The notes beneath the pieces were generated by a model. That model was given only the letters and a program-made list of their open reading frames with translations, had not been told where the DNA came from and searched no databases. This document shows positions 33,104 through 45,153 of a stretch of 64,000 bases of DNA, piece by piece (the stretch's first letter is position 1; each line of letters begins with the position of its first letter). Both the position numbers and the translations under genes were made by a program. This stretch comes from Alistipes putredinis (lineage in GTDB: Bacteria > Bacteroidota > Bacteroidia > Bacteroidales > Rikenellaceae), in NCBI GenBank assembly GCA_022009915.1, contig CP091730.1:930001-994000 (forward strand), in the 5' to 3' direction.

Positions 33104-36100
33104 TTATTTCGTATTGCTCAATGATGCTACCTCCGTGCCGTCTGCCGCGATTCCGTATACCAATGCGTTGGGATAGTATACCTTATCGGCCGCTTTGAGG
33201 GCACGCATCGTTCCCGAATCGGATGTCGCGTAGCTCGAATCGGAGCTGTACAGATAGTCTGTTCCGGCAGCATTGTTCATGTATACGCTCGCCTGATATG
33301 CAAACGTAAATGTGGCGCTGTTAGTATGTATGCAGAGCGTCGCGCCCGTATCCGGATCCACGAGTTTCCATGCCACCACGCCGCTCCATCCGCTCATGGT
33401 GTATCTGCCGCCTGCTGAGTAGGTGTGCGTACCGGCCGAAACGGGCTGCGGGTTGCGGAACATGTCGATGTTCGTGTCGTTTATGTAGAACGGATTCAGA
33501 CGCGGTTTCGGATATTTCGAGCAGTATGCGGCCGCTTCGTCTATCTGCTCCTGTGTGGTGGTTATGTATCTGGTTCCGTAGTGCGTTACCTTCATTCTGT
33601 TGTTCACTCCCGGCAGTCCCCATGCCTTGCAGAAGTCCGAGAGGTCTTCGCCTGCGGCATCGCTGATGCGTTTCATGAAATCTACCATGTACTGCGACTG
33701 TCCGGCATCCGTGGAGGGCTGTTCGGTGCAGGTGCGGCACAGTTCGTAGAAGTCGGGATAGAAATCGGTTTTTGCCCAAAGCCAGATGATAGTACATGTA
33801 CAACTGCCAGAAAGGCATCAACTGGGTGGTCGGGTCCACGCCTCCGTTTACATTGCCCACGCTCGGCGTATTCACCGACTCGCAGTGCGTCATGCGGCGC
33901 ACGGTTCCGTCGCGGTCGGTCACCATGCGTGTTGCGATGTCGCGCATGCCCTTGTTGAAGTGGTCGTTGTAGCGCAGTGTAGTATGTCCCTCGCCGTAAA
34001 ATATGGTTTGCGTGATTGCGCACATCAGGTTGTTGGTCACCTCCGTGAGCCCTATCCATTTGAAGGCCGTCGTCTGGTTGGAGTGTCCCAGCTCGTGGGC
34101 CAGACCCCAGATGCTGCCTACGATATTGTTGTTGAAAGAAGTGGCGGTCTTGTTCCAGAGCTTCGTCGGATTGGTCACGTCGTATGCCATGCTCTTGGCG
34201 TTGTAGCCTGTGCGGTATGCGGCGGAGAAACCGTAGGTAGAGCCGTAGGTGGTGGAGAAGAGCATCTTGTTGCGGTGTCCGCGCTGCAATCCGGCCGCCT
34301 TGTATTTGTCGTGTCCCTGAACTATCTCCTGTATTCTGAATACGGTGTCGTAAATTTTAAGCAGTTCTTCGGCCCGTCCGAAGTTGGAGGCGCTGTTGAG
34401 CAGGGTGGAGGAGAGTATGTGCGTTTTCGGGTAGTTGAGTACGCAATTGCTTGTCACCATGTCGAAATGCGGCTGCTCGGTCGAGCTTGCCAGTTTCAAG
34501 ATGTCGTAGAAATCCTCCGGCTTGTGCTTGTTCAGGTCGAAATAGCCGTTTACGGATGCCGTCGGGAAATTGACCTTGACGGGTTTCACGTTCCGGTAGT
34601 CGTCCGTGTGGTACTTTATATATATGAGTCCCTTGTGCCTTATGGTGATTTTGTTGCGGCCCTTGCCGATTGCATAGTCCGCCTCCTTGTTCTGGCACAG
34701 ACCTTCATTGTTCACCCAGTCGATGACGCTTATCGTAAGCGTCTGTCCGTAGTCTTCGTCCAAAAGTATGATGTGCTCCTTGCCGGCTTCGGGAATATAC
34801 ATGCCCGTAACATTGTCCAGCAGCGACATGGTGTTGGTCCTGAATAACTTGGCGTCTACGTCAGGATGCGGAACGGGGCGTGCTTCCGCTACGCGGAATT
34901 CGTTGTAAAGGCCCATGTAGATTTGTTCTGCTATCTGGCGGTAGAACTTGTTGTCTATCTTTTCGATGTCGGCCAGAGCGATGCCCGCTTTGAGTTCCGA
35001 GCACGAAAGGTCCGTGAAGATTGTCAGCGGGTCGAAGTTCTCCGGATTCTTTTTGCATGAATTCGATTTCGGCAGCGGAGCCCTGCACCGAACCGGAGTA
35101 GGAGGAGTTGATTTTTGCTCGACAGAATCTTGATGCGTACTTTGGTGATGTCGGTCAGCGCAGGATTGAACTCGATTTTGGTTCTTCCTACCGATGTCTG
35201 TCCGCAGTTGGTCGCTGCCACGCGGGTCTCGACTCCGTCACGGCCGGTTGCGTAGACCTCTATCTGGCCGAACTGTCCCCAGCCCACTCTGGATGTGTGG
35301 GTGATTGCCATATAGTCTATGGTGTTGCCCTTTTCGGCGTCCAAGTTCATCTCCACCCATGCGCAGTCGGGGGCCGGTACGCTTGCGTCAGTAGCCCAGA
35401 ACGTAGTGTAGCTGCCGTCGAACAGACGGTCGGCTCCGTTGGCATTCGAACGAGAGGAAGAGACGGTTGCGGAAATCACCGGAATGCGGATGTCGTCGGC
35501 CATGCCGTCGTCATCCAAATCTTCGAACTCTTTGGCGCCGATTTGAGTGACGGTTATGGTTTCGGATGCCGAGCCGGCTCTGACAGTTATTTTGGCAGTG
35601 CGGTCTATTTTTATATCCGTTGGCAGCCACGGCAAAGCGCACGATGTCGTCTTCGCGCTCCTCATCCACGCGGGTAATCCATGATTTGCCTTCCTCGATT
35701 GAGATGGTGTAGCCCGTTACGGCCGATATTTCTACGCTGACAGTGTCTTTGTTGAATCCGGCTTTTATTTCGGTCGCCGATACGTGAAGCGGTTTGTAAC
35801 CTTTTTGGGTGAGGGCAGCCTGAACCGAAGTCCAGCGGCTGGAAATCGTCAGTGCGGCGGAGCGCGGTTCGGAGTTTTCGTTGGCGGCAATCTCGAATAT
35901 GGCCTTGACGGTTCCGTCCTCGGAGGCGGTTTGCTCCTTTGTATTTCACCCAGTCGGTATCGGTCGAAGCCGTAAACGTGCCGTTGGCAACCACTGTTAC
36001 CGACAGTTCGCCGGCCTGAAAGTCGGTTTCGTATTCGGTTTTCTCGATTACTATCTTGGTCGCCTCGTCGCTTTGCGTACCCAGCTGTTTGACGACGAAT

Positions 36101-36456
36101 TTTTCAGAGAGCGCATCCAGCGTAACCTCGACCGTGCACTCTCTTGCGAGAGTATCTTCGTTTTTATCGACGCTGATTTTTATCTCCTTTTCGCCGAGCG
36201 AGTTCTTGGAGGTATTCACCTTGCACCAAGAAGCATCATCCTGACAGGCGGCGACCCACGAGTTATCGATTGCTTTCACTGCCACGATGCGGTTTTCGGC
36301 AGCATCGCCGGTGAAGAACACCGTGTCGGCCTCTACGCTTAGAAACGATTCGATAGGATCCGGTTTGTCGTTATCCGTCGTGTCTTTCTCGCATGATACG
36401 AACGCGAATGCGACGAAGGCTGACAGCACCGTCAGCAAATAAGTAAAGTTTTTCAT
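33104..36456 (-). CDS. M60-like metallopeptidase lipoprotein 3 (BACON repeats, F5/8C-like, M60)
   Basis: Divergent, longer relative (about 1115 residues). Signal ends FAFVSC. At least three BACON-like domains (about 30-330), an F5/8C-like domain (ADRLFDGSYTTFWATD ... VGWGQFGQIEVYATG), and a peptidase with HELGH at 34083-34097 and E in LTEVTNN 13 residues later. The C-terminal domain ends GIAADGTEVASLSNTK. Breaks near 35930, 35640, 35120, 35050 and 33780. It follows udk by 43 bases without an obvious terminator or promoter. The catalytic motif is complete. Confidence 0.82.
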
Positions 36457-36499
36457 GAATAGTTTTAGTATTTTTTTGTGTGTAATGATTTGTGTGCGT

Positions 36500-37114
36500 C
36501 TATTTGATTAGGGAACGGATGTTCTCTATCAGCATGGCCACGGCCACGGAGTTGAATCCGCCCTCGGGGATTATCACGTCGGCGTACCGTTTGCTGGGCT
36601 CGACGAACTCCTCGTGCATCGGCTTGACCGTATTTATGTACTGTTCGATGACCGACTGCATGGTGCGTCCACGGTCGCATACGTCGCGCAGTATCCTGCG
36701 GGCCAGACGGATGTCGGCGTCCGTATCCACGTATACCTTCATGTCCATCAGTTCGCGCAGCTCGCGGTTCTCGAAAATCAGGATTCCGTCGATGATGAGC
36801 ACGCGCGAGGGTTTGACCAGTACGGTCTGTTCCATGCGGTTGTGCTCCACGAACGAATATACGGGGTGTTCTATCGGAACACCGTCTTTGAGAGCCTTGA
36901 TATGCTCGACCATCATTGCGGTGTCGAAAGCCTGCGGGTGGTCGTAATTGAGTTTGGTGCGCTCCTCGTAGCTCAGTTCGGAGTGCGATTTATAATAGTA
37001 GTCGTGGCACAACGTGGCCACGTCGTCGCCTTCGAAGGCTTCCTGCAAACGTTTGACGAGCGTGCTTTTGCCCGAGCCGGTTCCGCCGGCCACACCGATT
37101 ACGGTTACGTTCAT
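36500..37114 (-). CDS. udk: uridine kinase
   Basis: Phosphorylates uridine and cytidine in pyrimidine salvage. Intact 204 residues, with Walker A GVAGGTGSGKSTLVKRL, the LCHDYYYK substrate motif, NYDHPQAFDTAMM, and VLIIDGILIFENRELREL. Lies 31 bases after gyrB. Confidence 0.95.
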   Translation of the reverse strand: MNVTVIGVAGGTGSGKSTLVKRLQEAFEGDDVATLCHDYYYKSHSELSYEERTKLNYDHPQAFDTAMMVEHIKALKDGVPIEHPVYSFVEHNRMEQTVLVKPSRVLIIDGILIFENRELRELMDMKVYVDTDADIRLARRILRDVCDRGRTMQSVIEQYINTVKPMHEEFVEPSKRYADVIIPEGGFNSVAVAMLIENIRSLIK

Positions 37115-37145
37115 AAAGTATGTTTTAGGGTTTCGTATCTTGATT

Positions 37146-39100
37146 CTAAGCGTCTATGTTGGCGTATTTTTGCATTGCGTTCGATGAACTCGCGGCGTGG
37201 CGGCACGTCGTCGCCCATCAGCATCGAGAATATGCGGTCGGCTTCGGCCGCGTTTTCCGATTGTGACCTGTTTGAGGATGCGCGATTCGGGGTTCATGGT
37301 CGTTTCCCAGAGTCTGCTCGGCGCTCATCTCTCCCAGACCTTTGTAACGCTGCGTGGTGCTTCCGCCGCCGAACTCGGCGATAGCCTTTTCGCGTTCCTC
37401 GTCGGTCCAGCAGTACACTTTCTGTTTCTTCTTCTCCACCTTGTACAGCGGCGGCATGGCCAGATATACGTGTCCGTTCTCGACCAGTTCGCGCATCTTG
37501 CGGAAGAAGAACGTCAGCATCAGCGTGGCGATATGGCTTCCGTCCACATCGGCATCGGTCATGATGATGATTTTGTTGTAGCGCAGCTTTTCGAGGTTCA
37601 GGGCATTGCTGTCCTCCTCGGTTCCGATGCTCACACCGAGCGCAAGGAACATGTTCTTTATCTCCTCGTTTTCCCACATGCGGTGCTCCTGCGCTTTCTC
37701 GATGTTGAGAATCTTGCCCCTGAGCGGCATTATGGCCTGATACATGCGGTCGCGGCCCTGCTTTGCCGTACCGCCTGCGGAGTCCCCCTCCACGAAGAAT
37801 ATCTCTGCTTTCTGTCTGTCCTGCGATGAGCAGTCGGCCAGCTTGCCCGGAAGTCCCGAACCAGACAGGGGGTCTTGCGCTGCACCAGCTCGCGGGCATG
37901 GCGTGCCGCGTGCCGCGCAGTGGCGGCCAGAATCACTTTCTGCACGATTGCCTTGGCGTCTCTCGGATTCTCTTCGAGATAGTGCCCCAGAGCCTGCGCC
38001 ACGGCCTGATCCACGGCGGCCGAAACGTTGTCGTTGCCCAGTTTGGTCTTGGTCTGACCCTCGAACTGCGGTTCCGCCACCTTGACCGAAATGACGGCGG
38101 TGAGACCCTCGCGGAAGTCGTCGCCGTTGATTTCGAACTTGACTTTGGAGAGCATGCCGTTGTCCTCGGCGTATTTTTTGAGCGTGCGGGTGAGCGCCCT
38201 GCGGAAACCGGTGACGTGCGTACCGTGCTCTATGGTGTTAATGTTGTTCACGTAGGAGTGCAGGTTCTCGCTGTAACCGTCGTTGTACTGCATGGCCACC
38301 TCGACAGGAACGCCGTCCTTTTCGGTGTCGATGTATATGACCTGTTCGGTGAGCGTCTGCCCGCGCGTGGCGTCGAGGAATTTGACGAATCCTTTGAGTC
38401 CCTCCTCGGAATAGAACTCGTCGCATCTGGGCTTGCCGTTTTCGTCCTTGTCGCGATAGTCGGTCAGAACGAGCCTTACGCCCCTGTTAAGAAACGCCAG
38501 CTCGCGAAGACGTGCGGCCAGAATGTCGTAGTTGTATTCCGTGACGGTGAAAATCGTGTCGTCGGGCTTGAAGGTTATCTTCGTACCGGTCCTGTCGGTC
38601 GAGCCGATGATTTCGACCTGCGAGGTGGGGTGCCCCTTGCTGTACTGCTGACGGAATATCTTGCCCTGACGGCATATTTCGGCTACCAGCAGATTAGAGA
38701 GCGCGTTTACGCACGAAACGCCCACGCCGTGCAGACCGCCCGAGACTTTGTAGCTACCCTTGTCGAACTTGCCTCCCGCGTGCAGTACCGTGAGAACCAC
38801 TTCGAGCGCCGAGCGACCCTCCTTTTCGTGGAAATCGGTCGGAATACCGCGGCCGTTGTCGGAGACGGTAATGGAGTTGTCCTCGTTTATGCTCACTTCG
38901 ATATCGGTGCAGTATCCTGCCAGAGCCTCGTCTATCGAGTTGTCCACCACCTCGTAAACCAAGTGGTGCAGACCCTTTATGCCGATGTCTCCGATGTACA
39001 TGGCCGGACGCTTGAGTACCGCTTCCAGACCTTCCAATACCTGAATACTCGATGCCGAGTACTCTTCGTGTGCTTTCGTATTCTCCTGCTGTGAACTCAT
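37146..39100 (-). CDS. gyrB: DNA gyrase subunit B
   Basis: ATPase subunit of gyrase. Seen: GHKL ATP site (EVVDNSIDEALAGYC, DNGRGIPTDFHEKEGRSALE, GGLHGVGVSCVNALS), transducer lysine region, TOPRIM motif EGDSAGG and MTDADVDGSHIATLMLTFFF, and the C-terminus LGEMSAEQTLW. About 650 residues, the normal length without the proteobacterial insert. Start chosen at SSQQENTKAHEEY. Breaks near 37862, 37795, 37310, 37265 and 37170; the last shifts the final ten codons. Begins 31 bases after the FtsE-like gene. Confidence 0.95.
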
Positions 39101-39131
39101 AGATATGTATTTCTGATTTTTATTTCGTGAT

Positions 39132-39882
39132 TCAGCCGTTCGCAAGGAACTGCCTTATGTCTATCTCCTCCGTGCGCCCCGCCGCGAAACGAATCGTGCG
39201 CGAGGGGAACTGCTGTATGTTCGATATGTTGTGCGTGGACATGACTATGGCGCAGCCTCTTCGGACGATGTCGTGGAACAGCTCCATGATTTCGTCGGCC
39301 GCCTGCGGGTCGAGATTTCCGGTAGGCTCGTCGGCGAGTATCACTTTCGGCGAGTTTATCAGCGCACGCGCTATCGCCAGACGCTGCTGCTCGCCTCCGG
39401 AGAGTTCGAACGGCATCTTGTGCATCTTATTTTTCCAGCCCGGTGACGCACAGCACCTCGTCGATGCGTTTGCGCATTTCGGCCACGTCTTTCCAACCGG
39501 TGGCCTTCATCACGAAACGCAGGTTCTCGAACACGTTGCGGTCCGTCAGCAGACGGTAGTCCTGAAACACGATTCCCATCTTGCGGCGCAGCATCGGGAT
39601 GTCGCCCGCACGCAGACGCGCAAGGTCGAATCCTGCCACCATGCCTTTGCCTTCGCACAGCGGAACTTCGGCGTAGAGGGTTTTCAGAAGCGTGCTTTTG
39701 CCGCTTCCGACTCTGCCTATCAGATACACCATTTCGCCCGGGTGCACCCTTAGATTGACGTCCGAGAGTATCAATTCGCCTTTTTTCCGATAATTGCGCG
39801 GCGTGAGCCTTTCGCCGGCCGCGAGCGAATGATAAATCGCAACGTCTTGCAGTTCAACTACACAAGTCCCATTTCCATTCAT
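39132..39882 (-). CDS. FtsE-like ABC transporter ATP-binding protein
   Basis: About 250 residues. Walker A IGRVGSGKSTLLK, Q-loop FQDYRLL, signature LSGGEQQR, Walker B VILADEPTGNLD, H-loop MSTHN. The closest family is FtsE, which works with FtsX in cell division and activates peptidoglycan hydrolases. No ftsX is adjacent here, so LolD-like alternatives remain. One break, an A-run at 39430-39434: read as is, the gene stops at LCVTGLEK; removing one A gives GLENKMHKMPFEL. Confidence 0.85.
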
Positions 39883-39910
39883 CTTTTCGAGAAGAACGTT
39901 TTTAACCAAA

Positions 39911-39918
39911 CAAAGATA
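39911..39918 (-). promoter_or_regulatory. -7 box (TATCTTTG) for the FtsE-like/gyrB genes
   Basis: TATCTTTG matches TAnnTTTG, 28 bases before the ATG. No clear -33 box. Confidence 0.45.
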
Positions 39919-40040
39919 CGGAAAATAGGCGAAACATTCCCCGTTTTTGCGGATTTTTTTGCCGGACGGCCATTTTGACACCATTATTGCATACCGCACA
40001 TGCGTGGATATGACAAAACACGAAACAAGATTCGGCATAT

Positions 40041-41110
40041 ATGAAACCAGCAAGTCTTCTATTGGCGCTTTCTCTGGTCTTGGGCGGCTGCACCGCAACG
40101 CGCATGGTGATAAACAACGCACCGATGCCCGACGACCACAAATACATGCACAGGACTGAAATGCCGCGTAGCGGCGTTCCGGTAGTTTTCGCCGAAAGCG
40201 TGCATCCGGTCTCGGATATGGATACTCTGTTCGAAGAGTGCGACACCTACGCTTTTTTGGTGTTGCAGGGCGACAGCCTATGTTATTCGCATTACGATTT
40301 CGGGTGCTGCGACAGTACGCCGCTGTGTCTTTTTTCCGTCTCCAAATCATTCGTCTCCACGCTGCTCGGCATCGCCGTGGACCAAGGCCTTATAGGCAGT
40401 GTGCAGGATTTGCTTTCGGCTTATCTGCCGGCTGCCGCCGCTCTGGCCTCGGACAGTGTGAGGATATGCGATTTGCTGAACATGAGAGCCGGATTTTATG
40501 AAAACGGCTACACCACCGCACGGCTGTACTATTCGCCAGACGTGTATCGCGAACTCTCCCGAATGGAGCCGAATCGTGCCCGTGGAGAGTTCCACTACTC
40601 GTCGCTCTGCACACAGGCTTCTGACGGCTCTCCTTTTGAAGGTCTCCGGAATGCAGCCGGCCGACTATATGCAGGCTGAATCTGTGGGAGCCGCTGGGCA
40701 TGGCCTGCGACGGCTACGTCTGTACGGATTCTGCCGGAAGCGGTCGTATGCTGGGTTTCAGCGGAATATGCTGTGCGCCCGTAGACGCTCTCAAACTGAG
40801 CGTCCTGTATCGTGACGGAGGCGAGTTCATGGGGCGCCGCATCGTCTCCGAGCAATGGATAGACGAGTGCCTGAACCCGAAGCTGATGAGCGACGACAAG
40901 GACGGGGCGTGCTACAACTACCATTGGTACGTGTTGGTTCCGGGGCGGGAGTTCTATGCCAAAGGACTGTTCGGGCAGTATCTTTATGTGAACCGCGATA
41001 CGGACACCGTAATAGCCCGCTTCGGGGCCGAGCGTGGTTCGACGGACTGGATAGAGGTATTCAGAACCGTCTCCGACAGGCTCGGCGCTTCGTGCTCGGC
41101 GCGGAATTGA
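40041..41110 (+). CDS. serine hydrolase lipoprotein (beta-lactamase / PBP4* family)
   Basis: Signal peptide with lipobox LVLGGC. Catalytic SxxK is SVSK (about residue 100), with a tyrosine motif in FHYSS and a late KGLFGQY resembling the K-[ST]-G-type strand. About 356 residues. Family members are esterases, peptidases or D-aminopeptidases; sequence alone does not say which. Breaks near 40612 and 40675 split it in the middle. Possible frame noise there makes the tyrosine motif YSS rather than the usual YSN, worth checking in corrected sequence. Confidence 0.8.
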
Positions 41111-41113
41111 CGG

Positions 41114-41160
41114 CAAAATGCGGGAAGGAACACTTTTTTTGTCCTCCCCGCATTTCTTTT
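41114..41160. terminator. bidirectional terminator between serine hydrolase and nadB
   Basis: Arms AAAATGCGGG(A)AGGA / TCCTCCCCGCATTT with a T-rich loop, then CTTTT. Placed between two convergent stops. Confidence 0.75.
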
Positions 41161-41197
41161 TGGTACAGGCCGTTTCGTGCCGCTTGTACGAACGTAA

Positions 41198-42766
41198 TCA
41201 CCCTTCGTAGGTGGTCATCGGATAGTCTGTCGAGTAGTGCAGGCCGACGCTCTCTTTGAGCAGGCGTGCATGTTTGATTATCAGATACGAAACGGTTATC
41301 AGGTTGCGCAGCTCGCACAGGTTCTGGCTGAGCGTGGACTTGTTGTACAGCTCCTCGGTCTCCTGCCAGATGATTTCCAGACGGCGCATGGCCCTGTCAA
41401 GACGCAGGTTCGAGCGCACGATGCCAACGTAGTTGCTCATTATCTGCTGCATTTCCTTGTAGTTCTGGGTGATGAGAATCATCTCCTCGGGAGAGGACGT
41501 GCCCTCGTCGTTCCATGCCGGAATGCCCTCCTGAATGCTAACCTTGTCGAGTTGCGAGCAGGCGTGCCGTGCCGCTTGGTCGGCGTATACGACAGCTTCG
41601 ATTAGGGAATTGGAAGCCAGTCTGTTCGCTCCGTGAAGACCCGTGCACGAAGTTTCCCCCAGTGCATAGAGCCGGCGTATGGAGGTCTGTCCGTTGGTGT
41701 CCACGCGAGCACCGCCGCAGCAGTAGTGCGCTGCCGGAGTTACGGGAATCATGTCGCGCGTGATGTCGATTCCTATGCTCAGACACTTTTCGTATATGTT
41801 GGGGAAGTGGTTTATCACGTCCTGCGGGTCCTTGTGTGTGACATCGAGGTAGACGTAGTCCTCGCCGCGAATCTTCATTTCGTGGTCGATGCTTCGGGCA
41901 ACCACGTCGCGCGGCGCCAGCGACCCCATTTTGTGGTATTTGTGCATGAATTCCTCGCCGTTTTGCAGCCTAAGCACGGCACCGAATCCGCGCATGGCCT
42001 CGGTTATGAGAAACGACGGGCGCTCGCCAGGGTTGTAGAGCGAGGTGGGGTGGAACTGTATGAATTCCATGTTTTCGGTTACGCCCTTGGCGCGGTGAAT
42101 CATGGCGATGCCGTCGCCGGTCGCGACTTTGGGGTTGGTCGTGGTGTAGTATATGTTGCCTACGCCGCCGGTGGCCACGACAGTGAATTTCGCCAGCATC
42201 GTATGTATGGCGTGCGTTTTCAGGTCGAGCACGTATGCCCCGAAGCAGGTGATGCCTTTGGTGTGTTTGGTTACGAAGTCGCCCAAGTGGTGCTGCGTGA
42301 GCAGATCCACGGCGAAATAGTGTTCCAGAACGGTTATGTTGGGGTGATTGCGCACGGATTGAATCAGGGCCCGTTCTATTTCGGCACCGGTGATGTCCTT
42401 GTGGTGGAGTATGCGGTGTTCGCTGTGCCCTCCTTCACGGTTGAGTTCGAAGCGGCCGTCGGGCGTTTTGTCGAACCTTGTGCCCCACTCGATAAGGTCG
42501 GCGATAAGCTCCGGAGCGCGGCGTACCACCAACTCCACGGCTTTGGTGTCGCATTTGCCTGCGCCGCATACAAGTGTATCGTGAATGTGCTTTTCGAAAG
42601 TGTCGGGCTCGTAGGTAACCGAACAGATGCCTCCTTGGGCATAAGCGGTGTTGCATTCGTTCATTTCTCCTTTGGTTACGATTGTAACCTTGCCGTAACG
42701 GGCCGCTTTGAGCGCGAAACTGAGTCCCGCCGCTCCGCTGCCGATAACCAGAAAATCGGTCTCCAT
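41198..42766 (-). CDS. nadB: L-aspartate oxidase
   Basis: First step of NAD synthesis from aspartate; uses fumarate as electron acceptor in anaerobes. Intact 522 residues. FAD motif GSGAAGLSFALKAARYG, NTAYAQGGICSV, GGHSEHRILHHKDITGAEIE, PAAHYCCGGARVD, and ETSCTGLHGANRLASNSLIE. The pattern CTGLHGANRLASNSL separates it from SdhA. No nadA or nadC in the window. Confidence 0.95.
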   Translation of the reverse strand: METDFLVIGSGAAGLSFALKAARYGKVTIVTKGEMNECNTAYAQGGICSVTYEPDTFEKHIHDTLVCGAGKCDTKAVELVVRRAPELIADLIEWGTRFDKTPDGRFELNREGGHSEHRILHHKDITGAEIERALIQSVRNHPNITVLEHYFAVDLLTQHHLGDFVTKHTKGITCFGAYVLDLKTHAIHTMLAKFTVVATGGVGNIYYTTTNPKVATGDGIAMIHRAKGVTENMEFIQFHPTSLYNPGERPSFLITEAMRGFGAVLRLQNGEEFMHKYHKMGSLAPRDVVARSIDHEMKIRGEDYVYLDVTHKDPQDVINHFPNIYEKCLSIGIDITRDMIPVTPAAHYCCGGARVDTNGQTSIRRLYALGETSCTGLHGANRLASNSLIEAVVYADQAARHACSQLDKVSIQEGIPAWNDEGTSSPEEMILITQNYKEMQQIMSNYVGIVRSNLRLDRAMRRLEIIWQETEELYNKSTLSQNLCELRNLITVSYLIIKHARLLKESVGLHYSTDYPMTTYEG

Positions 42767-42794
42767 AACTTTGTGCGTTTGTTGAAAACGAAAG

Positions 42795-42802
42795 CAAAGT
42801 TA
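42795..42802 (-). promoter_or_regulatory. -7 box (TAACTTTG) for nadB
   Basis: TAACTTTG on the minus strand, 28 bases before the nadB ATG. No clear -33 box. Confidence 0.4.
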
Positions 42803-42855
42803 GCCAAAAAATTCGTAACTTCGCATCCGTAAGGCCGACTATTTTCTTTTCCCCT

Positions 42856-45127
42856 ATGCGTAAACTGGTAGCAGTCACACTATTGTCGCTTGTGTGGATT
42901 GGAGTGCAGGCATCCGATAACGATTCGCTGCGCAGCTTTTCGATAGACGGGGTGCAGGTCGCGGCTGTCAAAATGGGCAGGCCTCTGCGCTCCGATGCCG
43001 TATCCTCCACCACCGTTTACGGCCCTATGGTCGAACGCACGGGGATTTCATCTCTTAAAGACATTTCGGCAATAGCACCCAATTTCCACATTCCGGATTA
43101 CGGCAGCCGCATGACTTCGTCGATTTACGTTCGCGGCTTGGGTGCGAGGATGGACAACCCCGTAGTGGGCCTCTATGTAGACGGAGTGCCGTACCTGAAC
43201 AAGAATAACTTCGACTTCAATTTTTACGACATAGGCCGCATAGAGGTTCTGCGCGGACCTCAGGGAACGTTGTTCGGGCGCAATTCCATGGCCGGAACGG
43301 TCAATATCCGGACCCTCTCGCCGCTCGATTTCCACGGTACGCGCTTCGCACTGGAATACGGCAGCGGCAGGACGTTTTCGGCTCGGGTATCCTATTATGC
43401 CCGACTCTCGGAGCATGTCGGGATGTCGCTGGGCGGCTATTATGCGCATTCCGACGGATTCTACACCAATGAATATACGTCGCAGCGGTGCGACGACAGC
43501 GACGACAACGGCCTGCGCATCAGGCTCGACTACCGGCGGCGCAATACGAAAAATCACCGCTACGGCAACGGCCGACCATTTGCGTCAGGGCGGATTCCCC
43601 TATTCGCCTTTCGATACTGCCACCGGCAGACACGGCAGTATAGCCTACAACGACCCCTGCTCGTACAGGCGCGATAATGCCACGGCGGGACTGGAAGTGG
43701 AGCATCGTTTAGAAAAAAATCGCCATCTCCAATACGCTCGGCTATCAGTTTACCGACGACAAGATGCTCTTGGATCAGGATTTCACGCCTCGGAGCATGT
43801 TTACTCTCGCGCAGGCGCAAAGGGAGCATGCCGTAACGGAAGAGGCCGTGATTCGTTCGAGCTCGCGGAGCCGTTACCAGTGGCTCGCGGGGGTTTTTTG
43901 CAATGTACCGCAGTCTGAATACGTCGGCTCCGGTGACTTTCAAGCGCGACGGAATAAAGGACCTTATCGAGGACAACATCAACAGGGGCATACGGAGCAT
44001 GTTCCCTTCCGATTCGATAGACATAGAGCAGGAGCGGTTCGACATATCCAGCCGGTTCTCGAATCCGAGCGCCGGAGCGGCGCTGTTCCACACCTCGACC
44101 GTGCGACTGCTGGACGGCCGGCTCGAACTGTGCGCCGGCGTGCGTCTGGACTACGAGTACAGTCGGTTGAGGTATGACAGCCGCACTTCGATAGACTACC
44201 GGTTCACATATACCATGGCCGATTACAAGAGTTTGGAGACGCTGCTGCGCGGCCGCACTTCGCTGTCCTATTTCGAGGTGCTGCCCAAGTTCACGGTTCT
44301 CTACTCGCTCGGGGGCGCCGCGGGCAACGTGTTTCTTTCGGCAGCCAAAGGATACAGGGCGGGGGGATTCAACATTCAGATGTTCAGCGATATACTGCAA
44401 AACCGCATGAGGGACGACATGATGTCCGATTTGGGCCTGCATATGGGCGGCGAGGCGCCTTACGATGTGCGGGACATAATGAGCTACCGGCCCGAATACT
44501 GCTGGAATTACGAGGCGGGCGCTCATTTGAATCTTATAGACGGTACGCTGCGGATAGACGCTTCGGCGTTTTACATAGACTGCCGCGACCAGCAGATAAC
44601 CGTTTTTCCGGCGGGCACTACCACCGGCCGCATGATGCGCAATGCCGGACGGACGCGCAGCGCGGGTGCAGAGCTGGCCGTCGATGCCTACCCCTGCCGT
44701 GGCCTTCGTCTTGCTGTCTCGTATGGCTATACGAACGCCAAATTCGTCGATTATCACGACGGGAAACGAAATTATAACGGCAACCATGTACCATATGCGC
44801 CGCAAAAATACGTTCGACGTAAGTGCCGAGTACCGTATGGAGTTCTCGTCGGTAATAGACTCCGTCATGCTCAGAGTAGGTTACAAAGGTGCGGGAAAGA
44901 TATATTGGGACGATGCCAACACGGCTTCACAGCCGTTTTACGGCTTGCTCGCAGCCGGCCTTACGATAGAGAAAGGCGCTGCGGAAATAGACTTGTGGGG
45001 CAGGAATCTGACTGGAACGAGGTACGATACGTTCTTTTTCCAGTCCGTCGGCAACTGCTTCGTGCAGCGCGGCAAACCGGCGGCGGTGGGCATTACGGTG
45101 CGGTTCAGTTTCAGTGGAACGAAATGA
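42856..45127 (+). CDS. TonB-dependent outer-membrane receptor
   Basis: About 755 residues. Signal peptide, then a plug domain (ISSLKDISAIAPNFHIPDYG, SSIYVRGLGARMDNPVVGLY, YDIGRIEVLRGPQGTLFGRN) and a 22-strand-type barrel ending in ITVRFSFSGTK with the usual aromatic near the end. It lacks the CarboxypepD-like N-terminal domain of SusC proteins and has no SusD partner, so it is more like siderophore, heme or vitamin receptors. Breaks near 43545, 43715, 43898 and 44805. The ligand is unknown. Followed after 26 bases by a calycin-like lipoprotein. Confidence 0.88.
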
Positions 45128-45153
45128 AAAACTCTATAAAAAAAGTTACAATT

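Noticed and set aside
42856..45127. SusC/SusD-type polysaccharide utilisation locus
   Set aside because: No SusD homologue, no glycoside hydrolases and no CarboxypepD-like domain on the receptor.
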